From Clostridiales bacterium (GTDB lineage Bacteria; Bacillota_A; Clostridia; Saccharofermentanales; Saccharofermentanaceae), in NCBI GenBank assembly GCA_017537905.1, contig JAFYJX010000001.1, positions 1 through 30,535 on the forward strand: a DNA stretch of 30,535 nt. The letters are read 5' to 3'. Under the pieces are notes generated by a model, which saw only the letters and a program-made list of their open reading frames with translations, was not told the DNA's origin and searched no databases. Positions 7,345 to 14,483 of the stretch are shown here, piece by piece. The position numbers and the translations under genes were made by a program. Positions within the stretch are counted from its first letter, which is position 1, and each line of letters opens with the position of its first letter.

Positions 7345-8622
7345 TTATTTGACCGCAGGCTCAGCCTTCTTCTTTCCCTTGAACAGGAGCTTTTGCAAAA
7401 GTTCTGTAAGCTTCTGTTCACCGACACCCAGCAGCACCGTCAGGATGATTACGCCGACAGCATATATCAGGAGATTAAACTTGCCGGCCTTTAAAGTCTC
7501 ATTGGTCTGGAGGAACCTGAGCGCGGTGAGCGCTGCGAGGTTCATGAGATAAGTATGAAGCGAATACTTGCCGAAGAAACGCGATACAGGATTGCTTACG
7601 TGATATTTCATCATGAAGAGTATGATCGTAAATCCGAGCAGGAGGAATAACGGAACCTGGCAAAGATATGTCTTGATCTTCTCTTCGATGCCGGGGCCCT
7701 TGCCCATGAATTCTGTCCAGTAGCCGAACTTCATCTGGCCGTAAGAAGAGAGCTTGTAGAAGACCATGGTGATGATAAGAACGATATGGAACTTAAGGGC
7801 ATAGAGTTTCTTGAAGAATGCGGTGATCTCTTTTTCGTAATTTGCGAAAACAAGGCCCGTGAAGAATGCGGGAGCCGAGTTGACCCACCACTCGCCGCTG
7901 AACCACAGCGCCTTTTGTTCCTGCCACCACAAAGCTCTGGAAGCGAGAGCAGGCTTTACCCACCAGTTAGGATCGCCATACCACCAAGCGAAGTGTCCGT
8001 TGAAGCAGAAGCCGATGCCGAGAGCGATTATGAATACGAAGATGATCGCAAAGCATACGGGGCGGCACTTGATGAAGCGGAAGCAGAGGTAGAACACGAG
8101 ATACAAAATCGCGAGAACGATAGGGAACCACGCATATTCATTCATCATGGTGATTCCCGTGAGGTTAGCGATCCAGCGCTCCTTGGGGAGTTTAAATCCT
8201 GCGGCAAACATAAGGACTCCGTATACGATTACGTTAACGTAGAAGGGAAGAACGATAGTCTTAACGATCCTGTTCTTTATAAAGCCCTTGAGGTAATTCT
8301 CTTTTGTGTTAAGGCTCTTGATAAGTCCGTAGCCTGAGCAGAAAAAGAAGATTGCTACAAAATATGCGCCAGCATTAACGAAAGGCGAGAGGACCTTCTG
8401 CTGCTGGAATAGTTCCTCCTGGGAGATATGGTGGAGTATTACACCCATAGCAGCAAATCCTCTTAAGGATTTCATTACATCGAGGCTTGTAAAGTCATCG
8501 TTGAACTCGAGTTTTTTACCGAACTTGTTGGTTCCGCCCCAGATGAAAAGAATCAGATAAAGATAGAACACTACCTGATTTAAGACAGACAACATGGTCA
8601 TGCCATTAAAGATCTCCGCCAT
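7345..8622 (-). CDS. Acyltransferase family 3 membrane protein (copy 1)
   Basis: The 425-residue polytopic protein belongs to the acyltransferase-3 family (OafA/OatA/NodX type), which moves acetyl or other acyl groups across the membrane onto extracytoplasmic sugars. The R-x10-H catalytic motif is present as R54...H65 within KSLRGFAAMGVILHH, and VAIFFFCSGYGL follows in the next helix. About ten to eleven helices fill the chain. Tryptophan-rich outer segments (about residues 215-255) are distinctive. A GAGAGGTG ribosome site supports the ATG at 8622. It is paralogous to the next gene upstream on the same strand, sharing long identical stretches such as GEWWVNSAPAFFTGLVFANY. It has its own promoter-like element and terminator. 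Its sugar target is unknown. Confidence 0.92.
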   Translation of the reverse strand: MAEIFNGMTMLSVLNQVVFYLYLILFIWGGTNKFGKKLEFNDDFTSLDVMKSLRGFAAMGVILHHISQEELFQQQKVLSPFVNAGAYFVAIFFFCSGYGLIKSLNTKENYLKGFIKNRIVKTIVLPFYVNVIVYGVLMFAAGFKLPKERWIANLTGITMMNEYAWFPIVLAILYLVFYLCFRFIKCRPVCFAIIFVFIIALGIGFCFNGHFAWWYGDPNWWVKPALASRALWWQEQKALWFSGEWWVNSAPAFFTGLVFANYEKEITAFFKKLYALKFHIVLIITMVFYKLSSYGQMKFGYWTEFMGKGPGIEEKIKTYLCQVPLFLLLGFTIILFMMKYHVSNPVSRFFGKYSLHTYLMNLAALTALRFLQTNETLKAGKFNLLIYAVGVIILTVLLGVGEQKLTELLQKLLFKGKKKAEPAVK

Positions 8623-8657
8623 AACACACCTCTCATGGAAATCATAACAATGCGCTT

Positions 8658-8666
8658 ATTATCGCA
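8658..8666 (-). promoter_or_regulatory. Extended -10 element upstream of acyltransferase copy 1
   Basis: Read on the minus strand the sequence is TGCGATAAT, an extended -10. It would start transcription near 8651, about 29 bases before the ATG. No good -35 is visible, as expected for TG-extended promoters. Confidence 0.45.
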
Positions 8667-8713
8667 TTTAGACTGAGCCGATAAAACCTGATAAATTCCA
8701 CTTTTGTATATGA

Positions 8714-8743
8714 TAAAAAAGGCTGTCTTCAATGAGACAGCCT
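8714..8743 (-). terminator. Terminator of acyltransferase copy 2
   Basis: AGGCTGTCT (8720-8728) pairs with AGACAGCCT (8735-8743). On the minus strand the hairpin is followed by six T. It lies ten bases after the stop codon of the gene it ends. Confidence 0.9.
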
Positions 8744-8752
8744 CTAAGAATC

Positions 8753-10309
8753 TTATTTCTTTTTCTTATTCGATTTCTTTTTGTTGGAAGACTTAGGCGA
8801 TGATGCCTTTTCTTCTTTCTTAACTTCGGGCTGTTCCGGCTTGTTTTCCGGCTTAACCTCTTCCTTAACTTCTTCCTTTACCTCAGACTTTGCTTCTTCC
8901 TTCTTGGGTTCAGCATCAGCCTTTGCAGATTCTTCGTCGTGCTTGAACATTGCCTTCTTTCTGGAGTAAACGTCGTCATCGTCAGCGAGCAGTGAGACTC
9001 TGGTAAACGAAGCAGGTGCAACGGCTACCTTTTCCCTGAACAGCAGTGCCCTGATCTTATCTGTGAGCTTCTGTTCCAGAACGCCGCCTGCAACAGTCAG
9101 CAGGATTACTGCGATAGCATTGACGAAGAGGTTGTTGTAAGGACCGCCCATATAGAAAGGTGACCACTCCTGGTTGTACTGCAGGAAGTTCATAAGCGTA
9201 ATGGCAGCGAGATTCATGAGGTATGTGTGGAGCGAGTATTTTCCGAAGAAGCGTGTGATCGGATTGCTTACGTGATACTTCATGAGGAATATGAATACTG
9301 TAACTGCGATGATAAGGAACAAGGGAACCTGGCAGAAATAAGTGGCGATCTTGTTGCCGATCTCAGGTCCTCTTCTGTTGAACTCTGTCCAGTAACCGAA
9401 TTTCTTCTGGCCGAAATCTGAAAGTGCGAAGCATACTTCCGTGATGATGACGAGAATGAAGAATCTCTTCCAGTAATTTTCCTTGAAGAATTTGACGATC
9501 TTTTTCTCGTAGTTCGCGAAAACAAGGCCCGTGAAGAAAGCAGGTGCTGAATTAACCCACCATTCACCGTGGAACCAGAAGATCTTTTCGCCCATCCACC
9601 ACTTGGCTTCGTTGGTCCAGTAGTATTCGCTGACCCACCAGTTGTCGGGACCTGTCCACCATGCACAGTGACCTTCGATCATGCAGCCGATGCCCATGAG
9701 GATAATGAATACGAAGATGATCGCAAAGCATGCCTTGCGGTTCTTAACGAAGCGGAATGTGAGGAAGAATACGATATACAAAATAGCGAGGACGATCGGG
9801 AACCACGCGTACTGGTTCATCATGGTGATACCCGTAAGATTGCAGATCCACTGTTCCTTTTCGAGATGGATCTTAACGAGCGCGTAAAGTGCCCCATAGA
9901 TCAATACGTCAACATAGAAAGGGAGAACGATGGACTTAACGATCCTTTTCTTGATAAATCCTTTGAGGTAGCCGGGCTTGGAATCATAGCTCTTCAAAAG
10001 ACCGTAACCGGAGCAGAAAAAGAAGATAGCTACAAAATAAGCGCCTGCATTTACGAACGGCAGGAGAATGCCTTCCTGCTGGAAGGTCTGCTGCTGTGAA
10101 ATGTGGTGGAGAATAACTCCGAGCGCTGCAAAGCCTCTTAATGACTTCATCGTTTCCATGCTTAAGAAGTCTTCGTTGAATTCATTCTTCTTAAGAAGCT
10201 TATTAGATCTGCCCCAGATGAACAGGCTTACAAAAAGCAGAGCGACTGCAAGATCAGCGAGATTCCACCAATGAATATTCGAAAGATTGTTTAGTACAAA
10301 ACTGGTCAT
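8753..10309 (-). CDS. Acyltransferase family 3 membrane protein (copy 2) with charged C-terminal tail
   Basis: The 518-residue protein duplicates its neighbour. The R-x10-H motif is R58...H69 in KSLRGFAALGVILHH, the VAIFFFCSGYGL helix is conserved, and the Trp-rich outer loop is enlarged. The membrane domain ends near residue 415. A tail of about 95 residues follows, rich in Lys, Glu and Pro and ending in a run of lysines, which copy 1 lacks; it is probably cytoplasmic and disordered. I chose the ATG at 10309 because GAGGT lies five bases upstream; an upstream in-frame TTG at 10327 would add six residues but would put this ribosome site inside the gene. Predicted role is O-acylation of an envelope glycan. 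Confidence 0.92.
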   Translation of the reverse strand: MTSFVLNNLSNIHWWNLADLAVALLFVSLFIWGRSNKLLKKNEFNEDFLSMETMKSLRGFAALGVILHHISQQQTFQQEGILLPFVNAGAYFVAIFFFCSGYGLLKSYDSKPGYLKGFIKKRIVKSIVLPFYVDVLIYGALYALVKIHLEKEQWICNLTGITMMNQYAWFPIVLAILYIVFFLTFRFVKNRKACFAIIFVFIILMGIGCMIEGHCAWWTGPDNWWVSEYYWTNEAKWWMGEKIFWFHGEWWVNSAPAFFTGLVFANYEKKIVKFFKENYWKRFFILVIITEVCFALSDFGQKKFGYWTEFNRRGPEIGNKIATYFCQVPLFLIIAVTVFIFLMKYHVSNPITRFFGKYSLHTYLMNLAAITLMNFLQYNQEWSPFYMGGPYNNLFVNAIAVILLTVAGGVLEQKLTDKIRALLFREKVAVAPASFTRVSLLADDDDVYSRKKAMFKHDEESAKADAEPKKEEAKSEVKEEVKEEVKPENKPEQPEVKKEEKASSPKSSNKKKSNKKKK

Positions 10310-10411
10310 AAAATACCTCGTCCCCAAAAATCAATGTTCATATTGTCGCACAAGCCGAGAATATTGTATATTTATATAATCAACATATTTTGAAATAGTT
10401 GGGGGTGCAAT
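10310..10411. promoter_or_regulatory. AT-rich divergent promoter region
   Basis: This 102-base interval separates divergently transcribed acyltransferase and rfbA. On the plus strand TTGTCG (10343-10348) with TATATT (10367-10372) at 18 bases, or TATAAT at 10375-10380 without a clear -35, could serve rfbA. GGGGGTG before the ATG at 10412 is its ribosome site. Minus-strand elements are plausible but not distinctive. Confidence 0.35.
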
Positions 10412-11278
10412 ATGAAAGGTATAATTCTCGCAGCGGGAAAGGGCACACGTCTTTATCCTATTACCAAGCCGGTATGCAAGCCGCTGCTTCCCGTATATGA
10501 CAAGCCGATGATCTACTATCCGCTCTCGGTACTTATGGAGGCAGGTATCAAGGATATCCTCGTAATTACTCCGCCGGACGATACAAAGCCTTTCGTAGAT
10601 CTCTTAGGAGACGGTTCACATCTCGGCATTTCCATCCAGTATATGGAGCAGAAGGTTCAGAGAGGTATCGCTGACGCTTTCATCATCGCAAAAGACTTTA
10701 TCGGCACGGATTCCGTCTGCCTCGCTCTCGGCGACAATATCTTCTATGGTCCTTTCTTCAGACGTAAGCTCAGAACAGCAGGCAGAAATGAGGAGGGCGC
10801 AGTAATCTTCGGTTACTATGTTGCCGACCCCAGAGCTTTCGGCGTAGTTGAATTCGATGCGGACGGTAATGCTATCTCCATCGAGGAGAAGCCCAGACAT
10901 CCGAAGTCAAATTACATCGTTCCGGGACTTTATTTCTACGATAATGATGTAGTAGATATCGCAGCTAAGATCGAGCCTTCCGCAAGAGGCGAGCTCGAGA
11001 TCACTTCCGTAAACGAAGAATACTTAAGAAGAGGCAAGCTCCACGTTATTCCTTTGGGCAAAGAGTTCTCCTGGTTTGACGCAGGCAATCCGGACAGCCT
11101 CTATGAAGCAGCAGGACAGATCAGGGCAGCACAGAGATCAGGAAGAATGATCGGATGCTTAGAGGAGATCGCTTGGCACAACAGATGGATCGAGAAAGAG
11201 CAGTTCATCGAGATCGCCCATTCCATGTCCAAGACAAATTACGGTCAGTATCTTGAGTCATTGGGCGAGGAGATCTGA
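10412..11278 (+). CDS. rfbA: Glucose-1-phosphate thymidylyltransferase
   Basis: The 288-residue cytosolic enzyme makes dTDP-glucose from glucose-1-phosphate and dTTP, the first step to dTDP-L-rhamnose and other deoxysugars. The N-terminal nucleotide loop LAAGKGTRLYPITKP (residues 6-20), the KPLLPVYDKPMIYYPL motif, GDNIFYG, EEKPRHPKSNYIVPGLYFYD and the WFDAGNPDSL segment are all RmlA/RfbA signatures, and the length is normal. No rfbB, rfbC or rfbD lies beside it, so the rest of the pathway must be elsewhere. It is a monocistronic unit, closed by a hairpin terminator. Placement between acyltransferases and glycosyltransferases fits envelope polysaccharide synthesis. Confidence 0.95.
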   Translation: MKGIILAAGKGTRLYPITKPVCKPLLPVYDKPMIYYPLSVLMEAGIKDILVITPPDDTKPFVDLLGDGSHLGISIQYMEQKVQRGIADAFIIAKDFIGTDSVCLALGDNIFYGPFFRRKLRTAGRNEEGAVIFGYYVADPRAFGVVEFDADGNAISIEEKPRHPKSNYIVPGLYFYDNDVVDIAAKIEPSARGELEITSVNEEYLRRGKLHVIPLGKEFSWFDAGNPDSLYEAAGQIRAAQRSGRMIGCLEEIAWHNRWIEKEQFIEIAHSMSKTNYGQYLESLGEEI

Positions 11279-11314
11279 TATAGGCAGCGCCTATTCGATT
11301 TTAAAAACAGATAA

Positions 11315-11323
11315 TGCTATAAT
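11315..11323 (+). promoter_or_regulatory. Extended -10 promoter for the DUF134-thioredoxin pair
   Basis: TGCTATAAT is a perfect extended -10. Predicted initiation near 11330 falls inside the left arm of the rfbA terminator, so this transcript would lack most of that arm. The upstream TTCGAT is a weak -35. Confidence 0.6.
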
Positions 11324-11324
11324 T

Positions 11325-11360
11325 GACATATGTCGTTTTCGCGGCATATGTCTTTTTTTT
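11325..11360 (+). terminator. Terminator of rfbA overlapping the next promoter
   Basis: GACATATGTCG pairs with CGGCATATGTC (one wobble) around TTTTCG and is followed by eight T. It starts two bases after the TATAAT of the downstream promoter. Confidence 0.88.
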
Positions 11361-11374
11361 AGGAGCAGCATAAG

Positions 11375-11725
11375 ATGCCAAGGCCGGTAAGAGTCAGAAG
11401 AGTATGTGAGGAGCCTAAATACACGAGATTCGTGCCCACAGGCGCCGATAAGATCGATGCTCAGGTCTTAACCATCGAAGAGTATGAAGTCATACGGCAT
11501 GTCGATTATCAGAAAATGACGCACGAGGAGTGCGCGCGGCAGATGGCGATTTCCAGGACTACCGTAACAGAGATCTACGAGACGGCAAGATATAAGATCG
11601 CCGATTCCATTATCAACGGAAAAACATTATGTATCGAAGGCGGCAATTACAGGGTCTGCGAAGGCGGCGAATGCTGCATCGCAAAAGGAAAAACATGCAG
11701 CGGTGAAGACTGCGGCAAGAATTAA
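11375..11725 (+). CDS. DUF134 family DNA-binding protein
   Basis: The 116-residue protein opens with MPRPVRVRRVCEEP and the following FVPTG, the start typical of the DUF134 family. Residues 30-85 form a sigma-70-region-4-like helix-turn-helix (LTIEEYEVIRHVDYQKMTHEE then ARQMAISRTTVTEIYETAR). The last 30 residues contain six cysteines (CEGGECCIAKGKTC...C), suggesting metal or redox sensing. DUF134 proteins often neighbour redox or iron-sulfur functions. An AGGAG ribosome site lies at 11361-11365. The thioredoxin gene starts 15 bases after its stop, so the two form an operon, and regulation of the thioredoxin in response to redox state is a reasonable inference. Confidence 0.88.
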   Translation: MPRPVRVRRVCEEPKYTRFVPTGADKIDAQVLTIEEYEVIRHVDYQKMTHEECARQMAISRTTVTEIYETARYKIADSIINGKTLCIEGGNYRVCEGGECCIAKGKTCSGEDCGKN

Positions 11726-11740
11726 AGGAGGAACGAATCC

Positions 11741-12061
11741 ATGGCTGAAATAATCTTAGATGACAGCAATTTCGAAGCAGAAGTATTAAACAGCGATATT
11801 CCGGTCCTTGTAGATTTCTGGGCTCCGTGGTGCGGCCCCTGCAGGATGTTAGGTCCCGTAATTGCAGCCATTGCAGAAAAGTACGACGGTAAGATCAAGG
11901 TCGGCAAGTACAACTGCGACGATTCGACCGAATATGCTGAGAAGTACTATGTCGAGAGCATTCCTTCAGTAAAGATCTTCAAGGGCGGAGAAGTGGTCAA
12001 TGAATCCATGGGATTTGTTCCCCAGCCCAAGCTCGAGGAGCTTATCGACGAAATACTCTGA
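11741..12061 (+). CDS. trxA: Thioredoxin
   Basis: This 106-residue cytosolic protein has the complete thioredoxin fold and length. The active site is W30-C31-G-P-C34 within VDFWAPWCGPCRML, and the conserved cis-proline segment appears as ESIPSVKIFKGGEVV. It reduces protein disulfides using electrons from thioredoxin reductase, which is not in this window. AAAGGAGG stands just upstream of the ATG. It is the second gene after the DUF134 regulator. The gene symbol is by family; clostridia often have several thioredoxins, so which one this is cannot be told. Confidence 0.95.
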   Translation: MAEIILDDSNFEAEVLNSDIPVLVDFWAPWCGPCRMLGPVIAAIAEKYDGKIKVGKYNCDDSTEYAEKYYVESIPSVKIFKGGEVVNESMGFVPQPKLEELIDEIL

Positions 12062-12085
12062 AAGACAGACTTAACTTAAAAAGCA

Positions 12086-12117
12086 GATCCCGGCTTCACA
12101 CCTGAAAGTCCGGGATC
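12086..12117. terminator. Bidirectional terminator between thioredoxin and radical SAM gene
   Basis: GATCCCGG (12086-12093) pairs with CCGGGATC (12110-12117). The minus-strand arm is followed by TGCTTTTT, the plus-strand arm by ATTTCATTT. The radical SAM stop codon lies in the loop. Confidence 0.75.
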
Positions 12118-12986
12118 ATTTCATTTCCTGAGGATTCATATTCCTGGATGAAGGCATTTTCCTGGCCTTTTGATGCCAGATAATCAGCTAAAGTATCGCA
12201 TGTCCTTTTCGAGGGCTTCTCCGCGAGCTTACCTGTGCATGAAGGCATCGGCGTGTACTGGCTCATGAGGCTTATGTAGATCCTGTTCCCGTACCTGGAT
12301 GTCAGATAATCCAATACGTGTTTGGAATCGAAAAGCCCGCCCGGAAGGATCAGATGCCTTACGATGACGCCTTTTTTGAGAAGTCCGTCGGAGCCTAAGT
12401 ACAGATCTCCGGTCTGCCTCACCATTTCGTCAATCGCGCTGCAGCAGACGCTGAAATAATCGGGCGCGTGCGAATACTCCGAAGAGAATTTCGGTGAGAA
12501 GTACTTCATGTCCGGCATGTATATATCGACGAGCCCGTCGAAAAGTTTAAGCGTCGATACAAGATCGTATCCCGAACAGTTAATCGCAACGGGTATTTTA
12601 AGTCCTGATGTTTTCGCGATTGAGATTGATTCAGCGACGGCCGGCGCGAAATGCATCGGGGTCACGAGATTGATATTATTGGCTCCCTGATCCTGAAGCC
12701 CCAAATAGCTGTCGGCAAGGCTTTGAGGATCCATCTTCTTACCGTGCCCGGTGGGGCCTCTCGAAATGGAATAGTTCTGGCAGAAAACGCAGCCTAAGCT
12801 GCAGCCTTCAAAGAAGACTGTCCCGCTTCCGTTTTGCCCGGATATTACCGGTTCTTCGCCAAAATGCAGCTTTGTGATATTTACCAGAGGAAATCCCGGC
12901 ATTTTGCAAAAGCCGGTCCTGCCGGAGGTTCTGTCGGCACCACAGCGCCTGGGACATAAGTTGCAGTTCTCAAAAAGGTTTTCCAT
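12096..12986 (-). CDS. Radical SAM protein, PflX type
   Basis: The 296-residue protein carries the radical SAM cluster motif C62-x3-C66-x2-C69 within FEGCSLGCVFCQNY, coordinating a 4Fe-4S cluster that cleaves S-adenosylmethionine. An N-terminal cysteine set (C8, C11, C15, C27, in CNLCPRRCG and GFC) is characteristic of the PflX/COG1313 group related to pyruvate formate-lyase activating enzymes. No glycyl-radical partner is encoded here, so its target is unknown. The gene converges on the DUF134-thioredoxin operon, and its stop is inside the shared hairpin. It is divergent from purF with 129 bases between. Confidence 0.9.
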   Translation of the reverse strand: MENLFENCNLCPRRCGADRTSGRTGFCKMPGFPLVNITKLHFGEEPVISGQNGSGTVFFEGCSLGCVFCQNYSISRGPTGHGKKMDPQSLADSYLGLQDQGANNINLVTPMHFAPAVAESISIAKTSGLKIPVAINCSGYDLVSTLKLFDGLVDIYMPDMKYFSPKFSSEYSHAPDYFSVCCSAIDEMVRQTGDLYLGSDGLLKKGVIVRHLILPGGLFDSKHVLDYLTSRYGNRIYISLMSQYTPMPSCTGKLAEKPSKRTCDTLADYLASKGQENAFIQEYESSGNEMIPDFQV

Positions 12987-13062
12987 AACGCTTCTATTCT
13001 AATACCAAAACAGAAAATCCGTTGTTGTTATAGCCAACTAAAGACACGAACATGTCACTAAA

Positions 13063-13090
13063 ATACAGACATTTTACCGCATATCTGTAT
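13063..13090. promoter_or_regulatory. Inverted repeat upstream of purF, possible operator
   Basis: ATACAGA (13063-13069) and TCTGTAT (13084-13090) form a seven-base inverted repeat with a 14-base spacer, just upstream of the purF -10. The spacing is right for a dimeric repressor, but no known operator is matched. Confidence 0.3.
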
Positions 13091-13100
13091 ACAAGCTAGA

Positions 13101-13109
13101 TGATAAAAT
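13101..13109 (+). promoter_or_regulatory. Extended -10 promoter of purF giving a leaderless start
   Basis: TGATAAAAT ends six bases before the purF ATG at 13116, so transcription would begin at or next to the start codon. No Shine-Dalgarno is present. An in-frame TAA at 13104 rules out an earlier start. Confidence 0.5.
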
Positions 13110-13115
13110 CTATGC

Positions 13116-14471
13116 ATGGCCATACATGAGGAATGCGGAATATTCGGAATTCACGGCAGCGAGCTTTGCGCCAGTGATGTTTATTACGGACTTTTCAGTC
13201 TCCAGCACAGGGGACAGGAGAGTTGTGGTATTGCTACCAATGATGACGCATCGATAGAGTGCGTCAAGGGTATGGGGCTTGTCAGCGAAGTTTTGAGCAA
13301 AGACAAGATAGCTAATCTTAAGGGCGATATCGCAATCGGTCACGTAAGATATTCCACAGCAGGCGGCAGCGTTCCGGAGAACGCGCAGCCTATCGTAACC
13401 CAGTATTCAAAGGGAACACTTTCCATCGCACATAACGGCAACCTTACCAATGCGAACGAGCTTAAAAGAGAGCTCGAGGACCAGGGTGCTATCTTCCATA
13501 CGACCACCGATTCGGAGGTCATCGCATACCTTATTGCACAGAAGAGATCTTCTAATCCTTCGGTTGAAGAAGCCGTCAAGGAAGTAATGGGTATCATCAA
13601 AGGCGGATATGCACTTCTCGTCATGAGCCCCCGCAAGCTTATCGCGGCAAGAGATCCGTTCGGCTTGAAACCTCTCGTTATGGGTAAACTGGATGACGCG
13701 GTCATCTTCTGTTCCGAGACATGCGCATTAGAAGCCGTAGGTGCTGAGTTTATAAGGGACATCAATCCCGGTGAGATCGTCATCGTGGAGAACGGTGAGA
13801 TCAGATCCATCGATTCAGGATTGGTACGTCCCATGAAGAAATGTGTTTTTGAATATATCTATTTCGCGAGGCCGGATTCTGTCATTGACGGTATCTCTGT
13901 TGCAGAAGCAAGAAGAGAAGCGGGCAGGATCCTTGCGAGGAAACATCCTTGTGATTGCGACATAGTTATCGGTGTGCCTGAGTCGGGAATCGACGCCGCA
14001 TTAGGTTTTGCGGCTGAATCAGGCATTCCGTACGAGAAGGGATTCGTTAAGAATTCCTATGTAGGAAGAACGTTTATCAAACCATCGCAGGAACAGCGTA
14101 AACAGGCGGTTAAGATCAAGCTTAACCCTATCTCGGCCGTAGTTAACGGCAAGAGAGTCGTAATTATCGACGATTCCATCGTAAGAGGCAATACGATCGC
14201 GAATCAGGTCAATATGTTAAGAAATGCGGGAGCCACAGAGGTTCACGTAAGGATCAGTTCCCCGCCGTTTATGCATCCCTGTTATTACGGAACGGATGTA
14301 CCGGATGAAGACTATCTCATCGCCTGCCAGCACACGATCCCTGAGATCTGTGACATAATAGGCGCTGATTCATTGGGCTATCTCGAACCCAGGGATCTGG
14401 ACGAGATGCTCGGAGGCGACAATTTCAGATATTGTGACGCTTGCTTCACCGGTGATTATCCGGAGAGATAA
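13116..14471 (+). CDS. purF: Amidophosphoribosyltransferase
   Basis: The 451-residue enzyme catalyses the committed step of purine synthesis: glutamine and PRPP give 5-phosphoribosylamine. The N-terminal nucleophile hydrolase domain starts at C7 after the short propeptide MAIHEE, which must be removed, as in Bacillus PurF. The PRPP loop is VVIIDDSIVRGNT (348-360). All four iron-sulfur cysteine positions of the Bacillus-type enzyme appear present: KKCVFEYIYF, HPCYYG, and C440 and C443 in YCDACFTG. No other pur gene is nearby. Unusually, the transglutaminase A gene starts only 12 bases after its stop with no terminator between, so they probably share a transcript. There is no Shine-Dalgarno before the ATG. 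Confidence 0.97.
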   Translation: MAIHEECGIFGIHGSELCASDVYYGLFSLQHRGQESCGIATNDDASIECVKGMGLVSEVLSKDKIANLKGDIAIGHVRYSTAGGSVPENAQPIVTQYSKGTLSIAHNGNLTNANELKRELEDQGAIFHTTTDSEVIAYLIAQKRSSNPSVEEAVKEVMGIIKGGYALLVMSPRKLIAARDPFGLKPLVMGKLDDAVIFCSETCALEAVGAEFIRDINPGEIVIVENGEIRSIDSGLVRPMKKCVFEYIYFARPDSVIDGISVAEARREAGRILARKHPCDCDIVIGVPESGIDAALGFAAESGIPYEKGFVKNSYVGRTFIKPSQEQRKQAVKIKLNPISAVVNGKRVVIIDDSIVRGNTIANQVNMLRNAGATEVHVRISSPPFMHPCYYGTDVPDEDYLIACQHTIPEICDIIGADSLGYLEPRDLDEMLGGDNFRYCDACFTGDYPER

Positions 14472-14483
14472 GAGGGCGGAATA

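Noticed and set aside
7786..8337. 183-codon plus-strand open frame inside acyltransferase copy 1 (and a similar one at 9569-10099)
   Set aside because: Both mirror the minus-strand paralogues and resemble each other only because the true genes are duplicates.
13041..13060. Possible PurR box (ACGAACAT) upstream of purF
   Set aside because: Only one half-site is present; the paired inverted box expected of Bacillus-type PurR control is missing.
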